From contig JAPDPX010000009.1 of NCBI GenBank assembly GCA_034506255.1, forward strand, positions 148,501 to 212,500: a stretch of DNA of 64,000 nucleotides, read 5' to 3'. Below are positions 8,043 to 16,334 of this stretch, piece after piece; position 1 is the first letter of the stretch; every line of letters starts with the position of its first letter. Source of the DNA: a candidate division KSB1 bacterium. GTDB lineage: Bacteria; Zhuqueibacterota; Zhuqueibacteria; Zhuqueibacterales; Zhuqueibacteraceae. The position numbers were made by a program, and so were the translations under genes. The notes beneath the pieces were generated by a model. The model ran no database searches and had not been told where the DNA came from. It saw only the letters and a list, made by a program, of their open reading frames with translations.

Positions 8043-8810
8043 ATGAAACCCTCCGTCGCTTCTGAATCGTCCAGCCTTATTCGCCTGAACCGTTATCTGG
8101 CGCAGAGCGGGTTGTGTTCCCGCCGCGAAGCGGACCGCTGGATTGCAGCGGGTTGGGTCAAGGTCAACGGCAAAACGGTGACGGAGCTGGGCCGTCAGGT
8201 GGATGCCAGCCGCGACCTGGTGCAGGCGCGCGGGGAAACCCTGCGACCCAGCCGGGCATCGACCTACATTATGCTCAACAAACCGGCGGGCTATCTCACC
8301 ACCGCGCGGGACGAGCAGGGCCGGCCGACAGTCTTTCATCTCGTGAAGACACCGGTGCGCGTGTTTCCGGTGGGGCGGTTGGATCGTGACAGTGAAGGGT
8401 TGCTGCTGTTGACCAATGACGGCGATCTTTCTTACCGTCTCACCCATCCGCGCTTCAAAGTGCCCAAGGTCTACCGTGTCGCGTTGCGGGAAGAACTGTC
8501 GGAACGCGCTGCCAAAATGCTGGCGCGCGGCGTGCGCATCGATGACTCCCGCCGGCCGGTGGCAGGTGAGCTGCGCTTCCCCAGGCCGCATGACCGTCGC
8601 TTGTGCGAGATCACCATCCTGGAAGGCCGTAATCGCCAGGTGCGGAAGATGTTCGCGGCGGTCGGCTGCAGCGTGCAGCGGCTGCAGCGCATTCAAATCG
8701 GACCCTTGCGGCTGGGCAATCTACGGGAGGGGGCTTGGCGGTATCTTGAATCCAGGGAAGTGCGGCTGCTGAACCAGGCGATGGGTGTGCGCGATGGAAA
8801 TTCAAAATAA
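8043..8810 (+). CDS. rluB: RsuA/RluB-family pseudouridine synthase
   Basis: A 255-aa protein with an N-terminal S4 RNA-binding domain (IRLNRYLAQSGLCSRREADR) and a catalytic domain with the signature GRLDRDSEGLLLLTNDG. The catalytic aspartate is about D114. It converts uridine to pseudouridine in rRNA; the RluB/RluE/RluF/RsuA subgroup cannot be assigned with certainty by eye, although the S4 domain and position behind scpAB are typical of the RluB-like genes of many bacteria. The ATG at 8043 starts just before the S4 domain. An in-frame TTG at 8037 is an alternative. Its 3' end overlaps the next gene by 17 bp, indicating one transcript. Confidence 0.9.
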   Translation: MKPSVASESSSLIRLNRYLAQSGLCSRREADRWIAAGWVKVNGKTVTELGRQVDASRDLVQARGETLRPSRASTYIMLNKPAGYLTTARDEQGRPTVFHLVKTPVRVFPVGRLDRDSEGLLLLTNDGDLSYRLTHPRFKVPKVYRVALREELSERAAKMLARGVRIDDSRRPVAGELRFPRPHDRRLCEITILEGRNRQVRKMFAAVGCSVQRLQRIQIGPLRLGNLREGAWRYLESREVRLLNQAMGVRDGNSK

Positions 8811-10515
8811 GACGGTTTTGGTACTCGGGGGATGGGGTCTGGTGGGGATGGCGGTCTGCCGCCAGGCGCTGAGTGAACATCCGAAAGAGCTGATTGTGGC
8901 CTCGCTGACCGAAGCTGAGGCGCGGGACGCAGTGCTGCAACTGCGTGAGGAGTATGCCGGCCCCTGCCGGATCACGCCGGCGTGGGGTAATATTTTCGTG
9001 CGCGATACCCTGCAGGGCAAATCCCGCCAGGAAATCCTGCAGGATGAGACACTGCGCGCGATGCTGATCGAGGACGTGCTGGATGAATTGAACGAGGCCA
9101 TTCTGCAGCACTCGTTGTTGTTTCAAATCATTCAGCAGTACCGGCCCAACCTGATTGTTGATTGCGTGAATTCGGCGACGGCGGTGGCCTACCAGGACGT
9201 GTTTGCGAGTTATTACCGCATCCGCGGGCATTTGGCGCAGGTCAAACAGCAGCAGGCCTCTCCGGCGGCGCTGGTTGCCGAAGTCGAGAAGCTGCTGTGC
9301 ACGCTTTACGTGCCGCAGTTGATCCGGCACGTGCAAATTTTGTATGAAGCCATGCGGCGGGCGCGGACGGAAGTCTACGTCAAAGTTGGGACCAGCGGCA
9401 CCGGCGGCATGGGTTTGAACATTCCCTACACCCACTCGGAAGAGAAACCGTCGCGTGTGCTGCTGAGCAAGTCGTCGATTGCGGGTGCACACACCATGCT
9501 GCTCTTCCTCATGGCCCGCACCCCCGATGCGCCGATCACCAAGGAGATCAAGCCCACCGCGGCCATCGCCTGGAAACGCATCGCCTACGGTCCGGTGCTG
9601 CGGCAGGGCCGGCCGATTCCGCTTTATGATTGCCCGCCGCAGGCGGCGGTGACACTTGATGACAAACTGGTGCTGCAGGACGGGGCCGCCGGCAGTGCCC
9701 CCTGGCAGGCGCTCGACGGCGAGGTGCTGCAGTCGGTTTTCGTGGACACCGGCGAGAACGGCATTTTTTCGCTGGGAGAATTCACCGCGATTTCCGATTC
9801 CGGACAGATGGAATTGGTCACGCCCGAGGAAATCGCGCGCAACATTCTCTATGAGGTGAAGGGCGGCAACACCGGCCATGACATCATCAATGCCCTGGAC
9901 AATTCCGTCATGGGGCCGACTTACCGCGCCGGCGTGATGCGCGCGGCGGTGCTGCAGCAGATGAAGGAGCTGGCGGCGGCGCACAAGGTCGACAGCGTGG
10001 CTTTCGAGCTGCTCGGACCGCCTCGACTCTCCAAACTGCTCTTTGAAGCGCATCTGCTCAAGCTGGTCTTTCGCACGATGGCGGCGGTGCGGGCACAGCA
10101 GCCGGAGGAAATGGCGGCGCGGCTTGAAGCGGAGCTTCTGCGCAATGCCCGGCTGCGTGCCGAGATCATTTCCATCGGCATACCCATTTTGCTGTCCGAC
10201 GGCCGCCGCCTGCTGCGGGGACCCGAAATCAAGATCCCGCCGTTTCGCGGCTCCAACGTGCTGGCGCTCACGCCCGACCATCTCGAACAATGGGCCCACG
10301 ATGGCTGGGTGGACCTGCGCGCCGCCAACATGCGTTTGTGGCAAAGCCGCATGGAAAAGATAGAAGAGGAGATCCGGGCCATTCCCGAGCGCGATACCAG
10401 CTCGCGCTACATGCGCAACCGCCGCTACTGGCAGGAGGAGGACGGCATCGACATCGGCAAGCTGGTGGGATGGATTTTCTCCACCGAGGAAAAAGGCGCG
10501 CGCATGAAAGAATGA
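8794..10515 (+). CDS. Unrecognised 573-aa Rossmann-fold protein, SDR-like N-terminus
   Basis: Residues 5-18 (NKTVLVLGGWGLVG) are a typical nucleotide-binding beta-alpha-beta start with a GGxGxxG loop, so NAD(P) binding is likely. A second conserved-looking patch reads VKVGTSGTGGMGLNIPYTHSEE followed by LLSKSSIAGAHT. No SDR YxxxK pair could be placed. The remaining ~300 residues do not resemble a family I can name. The C-terminus is charged, with an RYMRNRRYWQEEDG segment. The start at 8794 overlaps rluB by 17 bp and cmk follows 112 bp later, so it sits inside a housekeeping operon. Function is not assigned. Confidence 0.8.
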   Translation: MEIQNKTVLVLGGWGLVGMAVCRQALSEHPKELIVASLTEAEARDAVLQLREEYAGPCRITPAWGNIFVRDTLQGKSRQEILQDETLRAMLIEDVLDELNEAILQHSLLFQIIQQYRPNLIVDCVNSATAVAYQDVFASYYRIRGHLAQVKQQQASPAALVAEVEKLLCTLYVPQLIRHVQILYEAMRRARTEVYVKVGTSGTGGMGLNIPYTHSEEKPSRVLLSKSSIAGAHTMLLFLMARTPDAPITKEIKPTAAIAWKRIAYGPVLRQGRPIPLYDCPPQAAVTLDDKLVLQDGAAGSAPWQALDGEVLQSVFVDTGENGIFSLGEFTAISDSGQMELVTPEEIARNILYEVKGGNTGHDIINALDNSVMGPTYRAGVMRAAVLQQMKELAAAHKVDSVAFELLGPPRLSKLLFEAHLLKLVFRTMAAVRAQQPEEMAARLEAELLRNARLRAEIISIGIPILLSDGRRLLRGPEIKIPPFRGSNVLALTPDHLEQWAHDGWVDLRAANMRLWQSRMEKIEEEIRAIPERDTSSRYMRNRRYWQEEDGIDIGKLVGWIFSTEEKGARMKE

Positions 10516-10627
10516 GCACCGCCAGAGCCTCGAGTTTTTCGGGCTGAGAACCAGGGACGCTGTTTCTGCCACTTGGGATGCGTGACACGGAAGTTTTGGA
10601 TGGATTGACAACAGGGTAGCGCGAACC

Positions 10628-11356
10628 ATGATCGAAATCACGTCGCAGGAACAAGTGATACCTGCCGTGCACCTCACCACGCGTGAGCGGCGTCCAATCA
10701 TTGCCATCGACGGGCCGGCCGGCTCGGGCAAAAGCACCACCGCCCGGCTGCTGGCGCGGCGTCTGGGCTTCACCTATTTGGACACCGGCGCTTTTTACCG
10801 CGCCTTGACCTTGAAAATTTTGGAGGCAAAAATTCCGCCCGAGCAACAGGACGCAGTGGTGGCGGTGGCCCAACGCACGCACATCACGATCAAGAGCGAT
10901 CCCGACGGCGATCGCGTCTATCTCGATGGCCGGGACGTGACCACGCGCATTCGCGAGCCGCATGTCACCAACAACATCGCGCCCATCTCCGGCAATCCCG
11001 GTGTGCGCGAGCTGATGGTGAAGCGACAGCGCGAAATCGGCCGCAAGGGCGGGGTGGTGATGGAAGGCCGTGACATCGGCACCGTGGTTTTCCCGGATGC
11101 CGATCTCAAAATCTTCATGAGCGCCTCGCTGGACGAACGCACGCGCCGGCGCCAGCGCGAGCTGGCGGCCAAAGGGCTGCACAAGGATTTTCAAACGCTG
11201 CGGCGCGAGATCGAAATTCGTGACCAAAAAGACTCGCAGCGCGCGGTGGCGCCGCTCAGGCCGGCCGAAGATGCCATCATTCTCGACACGACCAACCTGA
11301 CGCTCGAACAGCAGGTCGATTTCATCATCGACGCGCTGCACCGCAAACTGGCCTGA
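10628..11356 (+). CDS. cmk: Cytidylate kinase
   Basis: A 242-aa P-loop kinase that phosphorylates CMP and dCMP in pyrimidine nucleotide salvage. The Walker A motif GPAGSGKST lies at 29-37, followed by LDTGAFYRALT, GRDVTTRIR, EGRDIGTVVFPDADLKIF and DQKDSQRAVAPLRPAEDA, all family signatures. The first ~22 residues form an extension before the P-loop. An AGGG about 12 nt before the ATG is a weak SD. The stop codon is immediately followed by a 122-bp repeat element, so transcription may end or change there. In many bacteria cmk, plsC and rpsA are neighbours; the same order appears here with a repeat-containing insert. Confidence 0.95.
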   Translation: MIEITSQEQVIPAVHLTTRERRPIIAIDGPAGSGKSTTARLLARRLGFTYLDTGAFYRALTLKILEAKIPPEQQDAVVAVAQRTHITIKSDPDGDRVYLDGRDVTTRIREPHVTNNIAPISGNPGVRELMVKRQREIGRKGGVVMEGRDIGTVVFPDADLKIFMSASLDERTRRRQRELAAKGLHKDFQTLRREIEIRDQKDSQRAVAPLRPAEDAIILDTTNLTLEQQVDFIIDALHRKLA

Positions 11357-11478
11357 TGCACTGTAAACGTGAATGCTGTAGTCCCCGCCCCTCGTGGGCG
11401 GCTGTTCAAAGATGAATTTTTTCTCCTTCAGCAGCCACCCACACGGGTCGGGGCTACAAAAATCAACGTAACAGTGCA
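11357..11478 (+). repeat. Mini repeat element A, copy 1 (MITE-like)
   Basis: A 122-bp element bounded by imperfect inverted ends: TGCACTGTAAACGT on the left, and AACGTAACAGTGCA on the right. It begins directly after the cmk stop codon. An almost identical copy in opposite orientation is at 40169-40291; by eye they agree at most positions, including the internal stem CCGCCC/GGGCGG. It has no ORF, so if mobile it would need a transposase in trans. Confidence 0.8.
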
Positions 11479-12436
11479 CTAGTGTCTTCTGGTATTGCAC
11501 GATTTGTATCAAGTGCCCCCGACTGCCATGCCGGGGGAATCCTCTTTGCGCAGGCAGACCCATTGTAACATGCAGCCCAGATTTCCTGTCCCCCGGCTGC
11601 AAGTTTGTGCTGCAGTGTTTTCGTGTTGAGGTGTCCTGCCCGTGTGGGCACCCATCGGGATGAAAATGAACTTTGATAGTCGTGCCTTCAGGCACCGCCC
11701 CTGAAGGCGCTACTAAAAAAGCATTTGTGTAGAGACCGTCGCGCAGACCTCTTGTCTGCCGGCAGGTATTTTCGTGGCAAGTGCGGAAAAACCGCCGCCT
11801 TCCTTTTCCCGCGAAAGCACACTCCCACGAAAAAGCTTTTTTGTGGGACTTCACTTTCATGGGCGAAGTATTTTCCCGAAAGAGCTTTTTCCGCGGGATT
11901 TCATTTTCGTGGGACGGTTTTGATGGTCTGCTGCCAACGCCGCCCTCCCCGGCTGTGCCAGCGGGTCAGAAGCGGGTGCTCCACCGCGCAATGCCAAGTT
12001 ACCTGTGGGGACTCAGCGCAGAGATCATCATCTTGTCTGCCGGCAGGCGGGAAGCCTGCGTGACGGCATTTTCCTGGTCAACACCCGGGACCGTGCGCAA
12101 AGCTTTACAGGACTGTTCCAGGAGGACATTGTTGGTGGCCGGACATTTCAAGCCAGCAGAACACTGGTGCCTGGAAAGCTGAAGGGTATCCCTGTCTCCT
12201 CGGCATGTCATTCAAACAAGTCTTGCAAAACACCCGGCAGCGAGGCAGTGCCGGGTGGAGCACGTCGTCGGGGCTTTCACAAGATGGCTGCGGCGGGACA
12301 TGCGGAAGCGGCAGGGCGGATCACAAGGAGGGGCAGGTGATACCGCGTGCGGGAGGCCTGCAGCGGGGAGAAAGGCAGACCGCCATCCCGGCAACTGTGT
12401 CTCGCTGACCAAAACCGATCACACGGCAAGCGAATC
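11479..12436. other. Intergenic region with hairpins and no convincing gene
   Basis: About 960 bp between repeat element A and plsC. It contains stem-loops at 11516-11537 (CCCCCG/CGGGGG), 11677-11715 (imperfect 16-bp arms) and 12231-12257 (9-bp arms CACCCGGCA/TGCCGGGTG). A degenerate tandem unit lies at 11818-11920. A short palindrome GGCAGGC...GCCTGCG near 12050 recurs elsewhere in the window. Small ORFs here lack ribosome sites and family resemblance. Confidence 0.5.
11818..11920. repeat. Degenerate tandem duplication of a hairpin unit
   Basis: Two adjacent units of roughly 50 bp each carry a near-palindrome (TCCCACGAAAAAGC with TTTTTTGTGGGA at 11823-11848, then a diverged second copy from about 11873) followed by TTCA(C/T)TTTC(A/G)TGGG. 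They are obviously related by eye but diverged. Confidence 0.5.
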
Positions 12437-13057
12437 GTGCAGCGGTTGATTTTCCGATTATCCCAGCTTTTGCTGCGGATCTATTTCTCTGCGCTCTTTC
12501 GCCTGGAGGTGCGAGGACGGGCGAACATTCCGCGGCATGGCCGCCTGCTGATCGCGGCAAACCACATCTCGGGTTACGATCCGCCGCTGGTCGGCTGTTT
12601 GATTCCGCGCGTGGTCCATTTCATGGCCAAGAAGGAATTGTTTCGCATCCCGCTGCTGGGGCCGTTGATTCGTTTTTACAACGCCATCCCCACCGACCGC
12701 ACCGGCACCAGTTTGTCAACGGTGCGACGGGTGTCGGCGCTGCTGGCGGCGGAGGAAGCTGTGCTGGTTTTCCCCGAGGGCACGCGTGTGCGCTCCGGCC
12801 GGCTGGGCGCGCCCAAAGCCGGGGTGGGGATGTTGGCGGTGCGAAATCACACCGACATCCTGCCGGTGCACCTGGATGGCTTGCAAAAACGCCGCGGCTT
12901 CGGCTGGCGTCGTCCCCGCGTGAAGGTGGTCTTCGGGGAAAGACTGGCGGTGGCCAATTTTCTCGACAATGGCCGCGCCGACAAGGAGGTTTACCTCGCC
13001 GTGACAGCAGCGGTAAATGCCCGCATCGCCCAACTGGCGGCTTCCTGCCAGGAGTGA
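12437..13057 (+). CDS. plsC: 1-acyl-sn-glycerol-3-phosphate acyltransferase
   Basis: A 206-aa (from GTG 12437) membrane-associated PlsC/LPLAT-family enzyme that adds the second acyl chain to lysophosphatidic acid in phospholipid synthesis. The catalytic NHxxxxD motif appears as NHISGYD (N42, H43, D48) and the FPEGTR substrate motif lies at 112-117. The N-terminal LLLRIYFSALF helix would dock to the membrane. The start is uncertain: the frame is open from GTG 12347, but those 30 residues are polar and unlike the family, and no good SD fits either start. It lies between cmk and rpsA, a common bacterial arrangement. Confidence 0.88.
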   Translation: MQRLIFRLSQLLLRIYFSALFRLEVRGRANIPRHGRLLIAANHISGYDPPLVGCLIPRVVHFMAKKELFRIPLLGPLIRFYNAIPTDRTGTSLSTVRRVSALLAAEEAVLVFPEGTRVRSGRLGAPKAGVGMLAVRNHTDILPVHLDGLQKRRGFGWRRPRVKVVFGERLAVANFLDNGRADKEVYLAVTAAVNARIAQLAASCQE

Positions 13058-13191
13058 TATGCGGGGATCAGGCTCGTGCCAATGGCAACCGGCCCTGCTG
13101 CCGGGCGAATGTGAAAGAAAGACTGTTTTTCTGCGCGGGTGAGACACATCTGCGCAGCGCCCTCATTCCCAAAAGGAGGTTCATCCTTGAC

Positions 13192-15138
13192 ATGTTCACA
13201 CTCTCTGTAATTCACTGGAGCGTGGCGGGTAAATCCGAAGGCGCGCCGCAAAGCAGTGCGGCCGCTGACGAGGCCACGCTTGCTGCTGCTCACCAAACTG
13301 CGTCGCTGGCAAAGGGTATCGGCATGAGCTACGATCCCACCACCAAAGTTGTCGCGAAGAAAGACTTGCAAGAGACGGTCGAGTATTCCGAAGAAGAAAA
13401 GAAAAATTTCGAGCGCCTTTACGAAGACACCCTGTCGGAATTCGTCGAGGGCCAGCTCGTCACCGGCAAAATCCTCGCCATCAACAACCGGGAGGTCGCC
13501 GTTGACATCGGCTTCAAAAGTGAGGGGGTCATTCCGATCGAAGAGTTTGCGGATCCGAAGAGCTTGAAAATCGGCGATGATATCGAAGTGTTTCTCGACA
13601 ATGTCGAAGACCAGGACGGCCAACTGGTGCTCTCCAAAAAGAAGGCCGATTTCATGCGGGTGTGGGAGCGCGTGCTGGCGGCGTATGAAAAGGGTGAGAT
13701 TCTGCAGGGCCGCTGCACCCGCCGCATCAAGGGCGGCATCGTGGTCGATCTCATGGGCATCGACGCCTTCCTGCCCGGCTCGCAGATCGATCTGAAGCCG
13801 ATCCGCGATTTTGACGCCTACATCGGGCAGGTGATGGACTTTCGCGTGGTCAAGGTCAACGAACTGCGCAAGAACATCGTGGTCTCCCATCGCGTGCTGG
13901 TGGAAGAAGCCATGTCGGAACAGCGCGCCCGCATCCTGGAGAATCTCGCCAAGGGCCAGGTGTTGGAGGGCACGGTGAAGAACATCACCGACTTCGGAGT
14001 GTTCATCGACCTCGGTGGCGTCGATGGCCTGTTGCACATCAACGACCTGTCGTGGGGCCGCGTCAGCCATCCCTCCGAAATTGTCTCCCTGGATCAAAAG
14101 ATCAAGGTGCAGGTGCTGGACTTCAACGAGGCCAAGGACCGCATCTCGCTCGGCCTCAAGCAATTGCAGCCGCATCCCTGGGTGGATGTCGACAAGAAAT
14201 ATCCGGTCGGCTCGGTGGTGCGCGGCAAAGTCGTCAGCATCTCCGACTACGGCGCCTTCGTGGAACTGGAGCGCGGCGTCGAGGGCTTGATCCACATCTC
14301 CGAGATGAGCTGGACGCAGCACATCCGCCATCCCAGCAAGATCGTATCAGTGGGCGAAATGGTGGATGCCAAAGTCCTGAATGTCGACCTGGAGGAGCGC
14401 AAGATCTCGCTCGGCTTGAAGCAACTCGAGCCCGATCCCTGGGATGACATTGAACAGAAGTATCCGCTGGGCTCGCACCAGCGCGGCGTCGTGCGCAATC
14501 TCACCAACTTTGGCGCCTTCGTGGAATTGGAGGAAGGCATCGACGGTTTGGTGCACATCTCCGATCTCTCCTGGACCAAGAAGATCCGCCATCCCGGTGA
14601 AGTGGTGAAGAAGGGCGATGAGGTCGAGGTGGTGGTGTTGAATGTGGACAAGGCCAACCGCCGCATCTCGCTGGGCTACAAGCAGACGAAAGAAAACCCG
14701 TGGGAGGTGTTCGAGAAGGACTACGGCGTGCACACCCGCACCACCGGCAAGATCGTGCGCATGATCGACAAGGGTGTCATCGTCGAGCTGCCGGCGGAAG
14801 TTGACGGCTTCGTGCCGCTCTCGCATCTGGCCAAACCCAACCTGACCAAGCCCGCGGACGGTTATGCCGTGGGTGACACGCTGGAGCTGGTGGTGATCGA
14901 ATTCAACAAGGACAACAAGAAGATCATCCTCTCCGAGCGTCTCGCCAAGGACCAGCCGGAGAGCGAAGGCGGCAGGCGCAAAGGCAAACGTGGCCGCAAG
15001 GCGGAAAGCCAGGAGACGCCGGCAGAGAAGCCGCGCGTCGAGGTCGTCTCCGAGGAGGAAAAAGCGGCGTTTGACGCCGCGATGACCCCGGGCGGGACCG
15101 TGGCGGCGGAGCAGCCGAATCCATCTGCCGGCAATTAA
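13192..15138 (+). CDS. rpsA: 30S ribosomal protein S1
   Basis: A 648-aa protein with six S1 (OB-fold) RNA-binding repeats. The first two are diverged (VEGQLVTGKILAINNREVAVDIG; GEILQGRCTRRIKGGIVVDLMG). Three are canonical (ITDFGVFIDLGGVDGLLHI; ISDYGAFVELERGVEGLIHI; LTNFGAFVELEEGIDGLVHI), and the last is GKIVRMIDKGVIVELP. It captures mRNA for the 30S subunit. The C-terminus is a basic then acidic low-complexity tail. The start at 13192 follows AAAAGGAGGT with a long spacing of 12 nt. The internal ATG at 13324 (preceded by AAAGGG, giving a 604-aa protein that begins MSYDPTTKVV) is a strong alternative, since the extra 44 residues look non-domain. Confidence 0.93.
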   Translation: MFTLSVIHWSVAGKSEGAPQSSAAADEATLAAAHQTASLAKGIGMSYDPTTKVVAKKDLQETVEYSEEEKKNFERLYEDTLSEFVEGQLVTGKILAINNREVAVDIGFKSEGVIPIEEFADPKSLKIGDDIEVFLDNVEDQDGQLVLSKKKADFMRVWERVLAAYEKGEILQGRCTRRIKGGIVVDLMGIDAFLPGSQIDLKPIRDFDAYIGQVMDFRVVKVNELRKNIVVSHRVLVEEAMSEQRARILENLAKGQVLEGTVKNITDFGVFIDLGGVDGLLHINDLSWGRVSHPSEIVSLDQKIKVQVLDFNEAKDRISLGLKQLQPHPWVDVDKKYPVGSVVRGKVVSISDYGAFVELERGVEGLIHISEMSWTQHIRHPSKIVSVGEMVDAKVLNVDLEERKISLGLKQLEPDPWDDIEQKYPLGSHQRGVVRNLTNFGAFVELEEGIDGLVHISDLSWTKKIRHPGEVVKKGDEVEVVVLNVDKANRRISLGYKQTKENPWEVFEKDYGVHTRTTGKIVRMIDKGVIVELPAEVDGFVPLSHLAKPNLTKPADGYAVGDTLELVVIEFNKDNKKIILSERLAKDQPESEGGRRKGKRGRKAESQETPAEKPRVEVVSEEEKAAFDAAMTPGGTVAAEQPNPSAGN

Positions 15139-15218
15139 GTCGCAAGTCATGCAAACCAGCGGGGTGGAGCAGCCCTCCCCCCGCTGGGGAGTACCCGCTG
15201 TTGCTCGAGGAGGGGCAG

Positions 15219-16019
15219 ATGCCAAGATTCCGCTGCGGGCTTTCATGTGCCAGCCTTCTTGTTGCCGCCCTGTTGTTTCCCGCCCCCTTGCGCAGCCAAA
15301 TCTCCGAGGAAGAAATCAAGGCGATGCTGGCCGCCAACGAGCTGAGCGCCGCCCGTGCCAGGGTGAAGACGGCCTGCCGCCAGAATCCCGCCTCCGCGGT
15401 GGCGGCCTATTATTGCGCGCTGCTCGAAGAGAACGGCGAAACCGCGCTCACCCTTTTTCAGGAAGTCGCCCGCAGGTTTTCGACCTCGGAGTATGCCGGC
15501 CGCGCGCGCTATCAGATCGGACAATATTACTTTGCCCGCGGCAATTACCGCCGGGCGCGCGAGGCCTATTGGGAAGTGGTGCGATTGTTTCCCGCCTCGG
15601 AGTTGGCGGCACCGGCCGCCTATCACGCCGCCAAAGCCCTCGCCATTTTGGGGGAAAATGCCGCGGCGCAGCAGGAGTTGACCGCCTTCCTGCAGCAATA
15701 TCCGCAGAGCAAACTGGCGACCCTGGCGCGCCAGGATCTCGCTGAACTGCCGCCCGTCCGCCAGGCAAAGCCCCCGGCCAAAATCTCCTACACCGTGCAG
15801 ACCGGCGCCTTCGTGCAAAAATCCAATGCCGTGGCACAGCAGAAGCGTTTGCGCCAGGCGGGATACAGGGCCTCGGTCAGCGAGAAGTGGGAGGGCAACA
15901 CCAAGTACTATGTTGTCCGGGTGGGGGAATTTCGCACGCGCGAGCAGGCACGCGAGTTGGCCGAGCGCCTCCACCGCAGGCACAACCTGAAGGGCAGTGT
16001 GGTGCAGAAGGAGAATTGA
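15219..16019 (+). CDS. Secreted TPR and SPOR-domain protein
   Basis: A 266-aa protein with a signal peptide (CGLSCASLLVAALLFPAPLRSQ). Tetratricopeptide-like repeats occupy residues ~60-165 (YQIGQYYFARGNYRRAREAYWEVV), and a C-terminal SPOR domain follows (ISYTVQTGAFVQKSNAVAQQKRL ... YYVVRVGEFRTREQARELAERL). SPOR domains bind glycan strands lacking stem peptides at division sites, so a role in envelope division or remodelling is likely. The ATG at 15219 has an excellent GAGGAGG SD at 5-7 nt; upstream in-frame ATG 15201 would spoil the signal peptide. It lies 80 bp behind rpsA. Confidence 0.85.
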   Translation: MPRFRCGLSCASLLVAALLFPAPLRSQISEEEIKAMLAANELSAARARVKTACRQNPASAVAAYYCALLEENGETALTLFQEVARRFSTSEYAGRARYQIGQYYFARGNYRRAREAYWEVVRLFPASELAAPAAYHAAKALAILGENAAAQQELTAFLQQYPQSKLATLARQDLAELPPVRQAKPPAKISYTVQTGAFVQKSNAVAQQKRLRQAGYRASVSEKWEGNTKYYVVRVGEFRTREQARELAERLHRRHNLKGSVVQKEN

Positions 16020-16258
16020 CGGCCCGCTTGGCCGCGCCCGCACACCTCGAGCGTCTGACCAGCCGAGGTGAACATGGCGAGTAACGAAAAACAGCGCGCG
16101 AAACGATCACCCCGGCGCTGAGCGACCGCATCGTCACGAAGATTTTTTAAACGTGAAGCCGCCGGGCCGCAGGGAAAAACCCTGCCGGCTCGCGGGCGCC
16201 ATGTCCCGTTTGGCTTTTGCCCGGGCATGGAAAACCATAAGTATTTCACGGCAAAACC

Positions 16259-16300
16259 CGAAGGACGCGACGTTTCATCTTTTTATCCCGGCGTCCTTCG
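16259..16300 (+). promoter_or_regulatory. Inverted repeat in the leader of moeA
   Basis: A 10-bp perfect inverted repeat (CGAAGGACGC at 16259-16268, GCGTCCTTCG at 16291-16300) with a 22-nt T-rich loop, 34 bp before the probable moeA start. The 16020-16334 gap otherwise holds no gene. It could be an RNA switch or attenuator, but it matches no class I can name. Confidence 0.4.
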
Positions 16301-16334
16301 CCTTGAGAATCTAATTGCGACTGCAGGCTGCGCC

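Noticed and set aside
8611..10773. A 720-aa open frame opposite the Rossmann protein and cmk
   Set aside because: It spans two genes on the opposite strand and has no recognisable domain; typical for GC-rich DNA.
12340..12436. A cobalamin-riboswitch-like phrase (CCCGGCAACTGTG) upstream of plsC
   Set aside because: Only one short block resembles the B12 box region; the other conserved blocks are absent or out of order, and plsC is not a cobalamin-related gene.
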